From the NCBI RefSeq assembly GCF_002161445.1, contig NZ_NFHT01000019.1:1-54129 (forward strand): a DNA stretch of 54,129 nucleotides. Reading direction: 5' to 3'. How positions within the stretch are numbered: position 1 is the first letter of the stretch; each line of letters begins with the position of its first letter. Source of the stretch: Alistipes sp. An66. GTDB lineage: Bacteria; Bacteroidota; Bacteroidia; Bacteroidales; Rikenellaceae. Positions 50,930 to 54,129 of the stretch are shown here, piece after piece. A model generated the notes under the pieces. The model did not search any database, was not told the origin of the DNA, and saw only the letters and a program-made list of their open reading frames with translations. Made by a program: the position numbers and the translations under genes.

Positions 50930-53266
50930 TTATCTGAATGAAGCATTGTCAATACGCCGAGCCCCGAGGGTCGAAAGGACCTGATCCCTTTCGGCCGACG
51001 ACATGGCCGACAGGCGTTCGGGCGTCAGTTTTCGGGCCGACAGGCGTCCGGCAGCCGAACTCGTAGTGGTGGCAGGGAACTCATAGCCGGACGAAACGAC
51101 GGGTACTTCATTATAGATGGGCTTACCGTCTTCACCGACTTGACCCGAATCAACCTTTTGGTAAACCGGGCCTTCCCACGAGCCCCGGATCTTGTGATGC
51201 AAGACATCCTCGCCGTCGATTGTGAATTTGAAGTAATTGTCGCCCTTGCCTTCGACCTTCTCCACCGTCACGGTGCCGGCATAGACGCAGGCGTATCCTC
51301 CGAGCGTCGGCTCTCCGACAGGTACATTTTCCTTAACTTCACCGGGATCCTGTATCCCATTGTTATTTTCGTCGTCCCACCGGTTTCCGATCGCCTCGAC
51401 GACTTTCTCCCAGCGGGTACCCAATGCACCGTTCGTATGCATGTATCCGCGCGGGCTGACACCCGGTTTGAAGCGGACGGGGTAACGGTTTTCGGTGATG
51501 GGATAAACTCCCGGCGTAATTTGGCCGTCGGTTCCCGGTTTGACGAGGAGTTCAATCTGGAAGACATCGGTCTCGGGAATTGTTCCCGGCTTCGAACGAC
51601 GGAACATGCCGGAATTGCCGATCTCGATAATTTGGAATCCGCTCTCTTCACCGCCCGGATTTGCCGACGTGATATAGTCAAGCGTCTTATAACCTGCGTC
51701 TCCGAAGTAGATTTCGGTCTGCGGATAGCAGTAAGCACGATCGAACTTCTCCAAATTCAGATCCAGGTCGGATTCCAGCGTCGACGAGCCGTCGTCCCGT
51801 TCGTCCTGCGATATGTCATCAAGATCGATAGGACCTTCGTAGAATCCCTTGACGCTGAATCCGGGGGCCGAGATCAGATCGAATTCGATCCGGTACCCCT
51901 TTTCAACTTTGGAAACATTAATCTCACCGGATGCGCCATAGGCGTAGCGGTCATGCTGGTTGTTCGCCGCATCGGGGCGATAAGAGACATAGGTACCGCC
52001 GGGGATTACTAAACCGAACCAGCTAAGACTAAAATCGTCATATCCCGTCCGCCAGGTTCCCTGCTGGGAGTAAGTACTGGAAGCTGTATAGGGTCCCTCC
52101 ACAATTGTAACTTCTCTCTTGTCATTGAATTTCCGGCCGCAAAGGAGTATCGTGGCAGAGTAACCGCCGTTTTCCCGATTATCCCACTTGAAGTCATTGA
52201 ACGTAAGCGACACCAGACCGCTGCCCGTAGAATAGATATCGCCCATATAATAAGCATACACGCAAGAATAGCCTTCGAATTCGATATTGTCTTCGTACAT
52301 GGGCAAGTAGGATTCGATCGTGCCGTTAGCCATACGCAGATCTCCCGTAAAGCTAATATCATACTCCTTATTATACTCGGCATCGAGGCACCTGGTAGTG
52401 ATCGTCACCTGGTCGGAGGAGCCGTCGCGCTGGATCGTCACGTCATCGCACAGCGCCAGTCTCGTTTCGGTGCCCTGCGCGTCACGGTGAAGGACATAGC
52501 TGTAATCGAAGTACCAGGTATGGTCACCCTTCTTATCGCTTTCGGTGAAGGTTCCGACCGGGAAATCCTTCCAATTATCACTCTGCGGACCGTAGAAGTC
52601 GAGAACCAGGGCATAACCTTCGTCGGTCAGGGTGAACGAATCAGCAGTCGAACCGAGGGTGAAGGTGGTATTCGTTACGGCCACGAAGTAGTTGTTGGTT
52701 CCGGCATTCTTAGCCGTACCCTTATAACGGGCGAAGATCTGCGTGGTGAGGGTGAGGATTTGCTCAACCTCACCGCTGTCGCCGCCCTCGGAGTGATAGA
52801 CGCAGTAGCCGTAGTAGTTTCCGACGAGCGGTTCTCCGGAAGGAAGGGTTACATTGAGATCCATTTTGACCGTCGAAACCGACCCCATGAGAACATAGAG
52901 GCTCGACGATCCGGTCAGTTCGGAAACCGAAACCTCGGCGCCTTTGTAGCTGACGGAGCCGTTCTTGTCGTAGGCGGCCAAATCGCCGGCAGGAGACTTG
53001 GTTACGATTTTGATGTAGTCGTCAGCCACCAGCATGGCATCCAGATCCATCAGACCGCCGGTCGGCGAGAAGTAGAACGTGTAGACCTTCGTGTCTTTGT
53101 CGACCGTATAGACAACGGAGGCGATGCTGTGCTGGGCATCACCGACAGAGAAGGTGTTTTCAGGCAAACTGGTGGAACCGCCACCCGATTCGTCCGATGT
53201 GCAGGAGGTCATTGCTCCGCCGCACATCAAAAGACTACCCAAAAGCAAAAAGTAGATTTTCTTCAT
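50930..53266 (-). CDS. Surface lipoprotein A, first gene of the SusCD locus
   Basis: 778 aa from ATG 53266 (MKKIYFLLLGSLLMCGG), lipobox MTSC followed by TSDESGGG; a start two codons earlier is possible. The N-terminal domain is shared with lipoprotein B (VYTFYFSPTGG, ADDYIKI). The rest is a series of beta-rich segments without recognisable catalytic residues. The C-terminus (RLSARKLTPERLSAMSSAERDQVLSTLGARRIDNASFR) is a charged amphipathic helix not seen in lipoprotein B. It is the promoter-proximal gene of the locus. Confidence 0.78.
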   Translation of the reverse strand: MKKIYFLLLGSLLMCGGAMTSCTSDESGGGSTSLPENTFSVGDAQHSIASVVYTVDKDTKVYTFYFSPTGGLMDLDAMLVADDYIKIVTKSPAGDLAAYDKNGSVSYKGAEVSVSELTGSSSLYVLMGSVSTVKMDLNVTLPSGEPLVGNYYGYCVYHSEGGDSGEVEQILTLTTQIFARYKGTAKNAGTNNYFVAVTNTTFTLGSTADSFTLTDEGYALVLDFYGPQSDNWKDFPVGTFTESDKKGDHTWYFDYSYVLHRDAQGTETRLALCDDVTIQRDGSSDQVTITTRCLDAEYNKEYDISFTGDLRMANGTIESYLPMYEDNIEFEGYSCVYAYYMGDIYSTGSGLVSLTFNDFKWDNRENGGYSATILLCGRKFNDKREVTIVEGPYTASSTYSQQGTWRTGYDDFSLSWFGLVIPGGTYVSYRPDAANNQHDRYAYGASGEINVSKVEKGYRIEFDLISAPGFSVKGFYEGPIDLDDISQDERDDGSSTLESDLDLNLEKFDRAYCYPQTEIYFGDAGYKTLDYITSANPGGEESGFQIIEIGNSGMFRRSKPGTIPETDVFQIELLVKPGTDGQITPGVYPITENRYPVRFKPGVSPRGYMHTNGALGTRWEKVVEAIGNRWDDENNNGIQDPGEVKENVPVGEPTLGGYACVYAGTVTVEKVEGKGDNYFKFTIDGEDVLHHKIRGSWEGPVYQKVDSGQVGEDGKPIYNEVPVVSSGYEFPATTTSSAAGRLSARKLTPERLSAMSSAERDQVLSTLGARRIDNASFR

Positions 53267-53280
53267 ATTCATAAAAAGTA

Positions 53281-53571
53281 TGTTTAATAAATCCGGTTTG
53301 TCGCGAAATTCCGTAAACTCTGATCCGGTGTCCGGGCGAAGGTCCGGGGGCATCAGTCCCGCGCCTCGAAATTCATTCATCCATTTATTAAAAATTCAAC
53401 ATCTTATATATATAAGGTATTGTAGGGATTTGATCTTGCCAGAGGCTTCATATATTGAGATGTGGTGTATACACGATCCCGGCTCGAAGAAGCGGGGAAC
53501 AGTCCTTCACACCATCCGAAATATTCGACCATCCTGCAAAAATCAATCTGTACAACCACCGAAATGACGCC
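53281..53571 (-). other. Long 5' untranslated region of the SusCD locus
   Basis: About 300 nt between the predicted start and the first ATG, with no gene. It includes the palindrome CTTATATATATAAG (53402-53415) and several short stems. It is long for a Bacteroidota leader and may carry regulatory sites. Confidence 0.5.
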
Positions 53572-53603
53572 CAAAGATACGCATCACGGATGAAAAAAAC
53601 AAA
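53572..53603 (-). promoter_or_regulatory. Promoter of the SusCD locus
   Basis: On the minus strand TTTG (53603-53600), a 20-bp spacer and TATCTTTG (53579-53572) match the Bacteroidota -33/-7 consensus fully. Confidence 0.8.
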
Positions 53604-53991
53604 CAGCCGTTCGCATTTCATATCATCAATCGGGAGCCGTCGATTTTCAAAAAAATACCAAATCCGGATTTCTAATTAAAGAACGCAACCAAATATACGC
53701 ATTTTTTTCAATAATCAGTAATAAAAACGACAATTTGTTTAATTTTTTTTTGGCACACCAAATTATATCCGATTCTCGGGCATCCGGTTTTTACCTTTCA
53801 AAGAGGGGCAGCGGAGCGTTGCCAGGACTCCGCAGCATTCGTTTGAGTTTTCAGGACGGAGAGGGCAGGATCCGAAGGGAGTCGGACCGACGTTTTGATG
53901 TGCAACGCTCCGTCGACGCACCGCATCATATTCCGCTCCGTCCGAGGTTTTTAGGGAGGGATTCATTTCGGGGGACCGTGGGGGGGGGTAA
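53604..53991. other. Non-coding region at the right, no gene supported
   Basis: AT-rich to about 53770, then GC-rich. It includes an inverted pair GGAGCGTTGC / GCAACGCTCC about 80 bp apart (near 53812 and 53901) and a run of Gs near 53978. Nothing recognisable as a gene. Confidence 0.5.
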
Positions 53992-54025
53992 GACAAACGA
54001 CGGATCTTCGGATCCGTCGTTTGTC
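53992..54025 (-). terminator. Perfect 15-bp hairpin with TTCG loop
   Basis: GACAAACGACGGATC (53992-54006) pairs exactly with 54011-54025 around TTCG. It follows the tRNA-Ser-like 3' end by 24 nt on the minus strand. No strong T run is seen on either side (minus strand TTACCCC), so it could be a terminator or an RNA 3' stabiliser. Confidence 0.55.
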
Positions 54026-54049
54026 ATCCCGCGCCCATGTATTGCGCGC

Positions 54050-54072
54050 TGGCGGAAAGTGAGGGATTCGAA
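54050..54072 (-). other. tRNA-Ser-like 3' end without body (possible att fragment)
   Basis: On the minus strand a stretch starts TTCGAATCCCTC and ends ACTTTCCGCCA: a T loop, T-stem 3' half, acceptor 3' strand and CCA as in tRNA-Ser. The bases preceding it do not form a T-stem 5' half directly (GAGGG lies 8 nt further upstream), and the next 50 nt form a GCGGGGTTAC..GTAACCCCGC hairpin (54086-54123), not an anticodon arm. Confidence 0.4.
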
Positions 54073-54129
54073 GGGCGAAGCCCTCGCGGGGTTACCGCTG
54101 AAAATAAACGCCTGTAACCCCGCAACCCC

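Noticed and set aside
53763..53996. 77-codon minus-strand frame near the right end
   Set aside because: It begins in a run of Cs/Gs, with no promoter and atypical composition.

Overview
The window looks like a chromosome segment of a GC-rich gut Bacteroidota, most likely Alistipes or a close Rikenellaceae relative. This rests on the many -7 elements of the form TAnnTTTG just upstream of genes, the SusC/SusD pair, DUF4290, DUF4369, LpxH and FabI genes of Bacteroidota type, and the generally GC-rich third codon positions. No species assignment can be made from reading alone.

Layout. 1-7 kb: pyruvate:ferredoxin oxidoreductase (nifJ, minus), then a divergent pair of M16 peptidases (one with the zinc motif, one without) whose mRNA appears leaderless. 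6.65-7.03 kb: a tandem array of five near-identical terminator-like hairpins between convergent genes. 7-11 kb (minus): rsmA with three small membrane proteins, a degenerate repeat tract, and recQ. 11.1-17.4 kb (plus): a compact run lptB-aroA-aroC-prmC-recX-M23 peptidase.

17.55-24.23 kb: an AT-rich integrated element of about 6.7 kb, inserted at the CCA end of the initiator tRNA-fMet gene and bounded by a 9-bp direct repeat. It carries a rolling-circle-type Rep protein, a small serine recombinase, a large serine recombinase (probable integrase), an outer-membrane barrel plus lipoprotein cargo pair, a DUF2693-like protein and several tiny genes. The host tRNA terminator is stranded at the far left end. 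The element supplies a replacement terminator lying antisense inside the 3' end of its own integrase gene. The integrase C-terminus should change between the integrated and circular forms.

24.5-29.5 kb (minus): a five-gene heterodisulfide-reductase-like operon (HdrC, HdrB, short HdrA, HdrC, then a membrane-anchored HdrE/HdrD-like fusion), an electron-transfer module of unclear role in a non-methanogen. 29.5-33.7 kb (minus): folA, thyA, lpxH, a thioredoxin-fold lipoprotein lacking the CxxC, and a DUF4290 protein. 34-35.1 kb: a NtrC-like regulator with a degenerate receiver, GAFTSA instead of GAFTGA, and no C-terminal DNA-binding domain. 35.2-38.5 kb (minus): gph, nhaC, fabI.

38.7-53.3 kb (minus): a peptide-uptake-like locus: two related surface lipoproteins, SusC/RagA, SusD/RagB, a large lipoprotein, a subtilisin-family lipoprotein protease and a small lipoprotein. 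It is interspersed with strong intercistronic hairpins and driven by a good promoter about 300 nt upstream. The right edge (53.6-54.13 kb) is non-coding and contains a 15-bp perfect terminator hairpin and a tRNA-Ser-like 3' end without a recognisable tRNA body.
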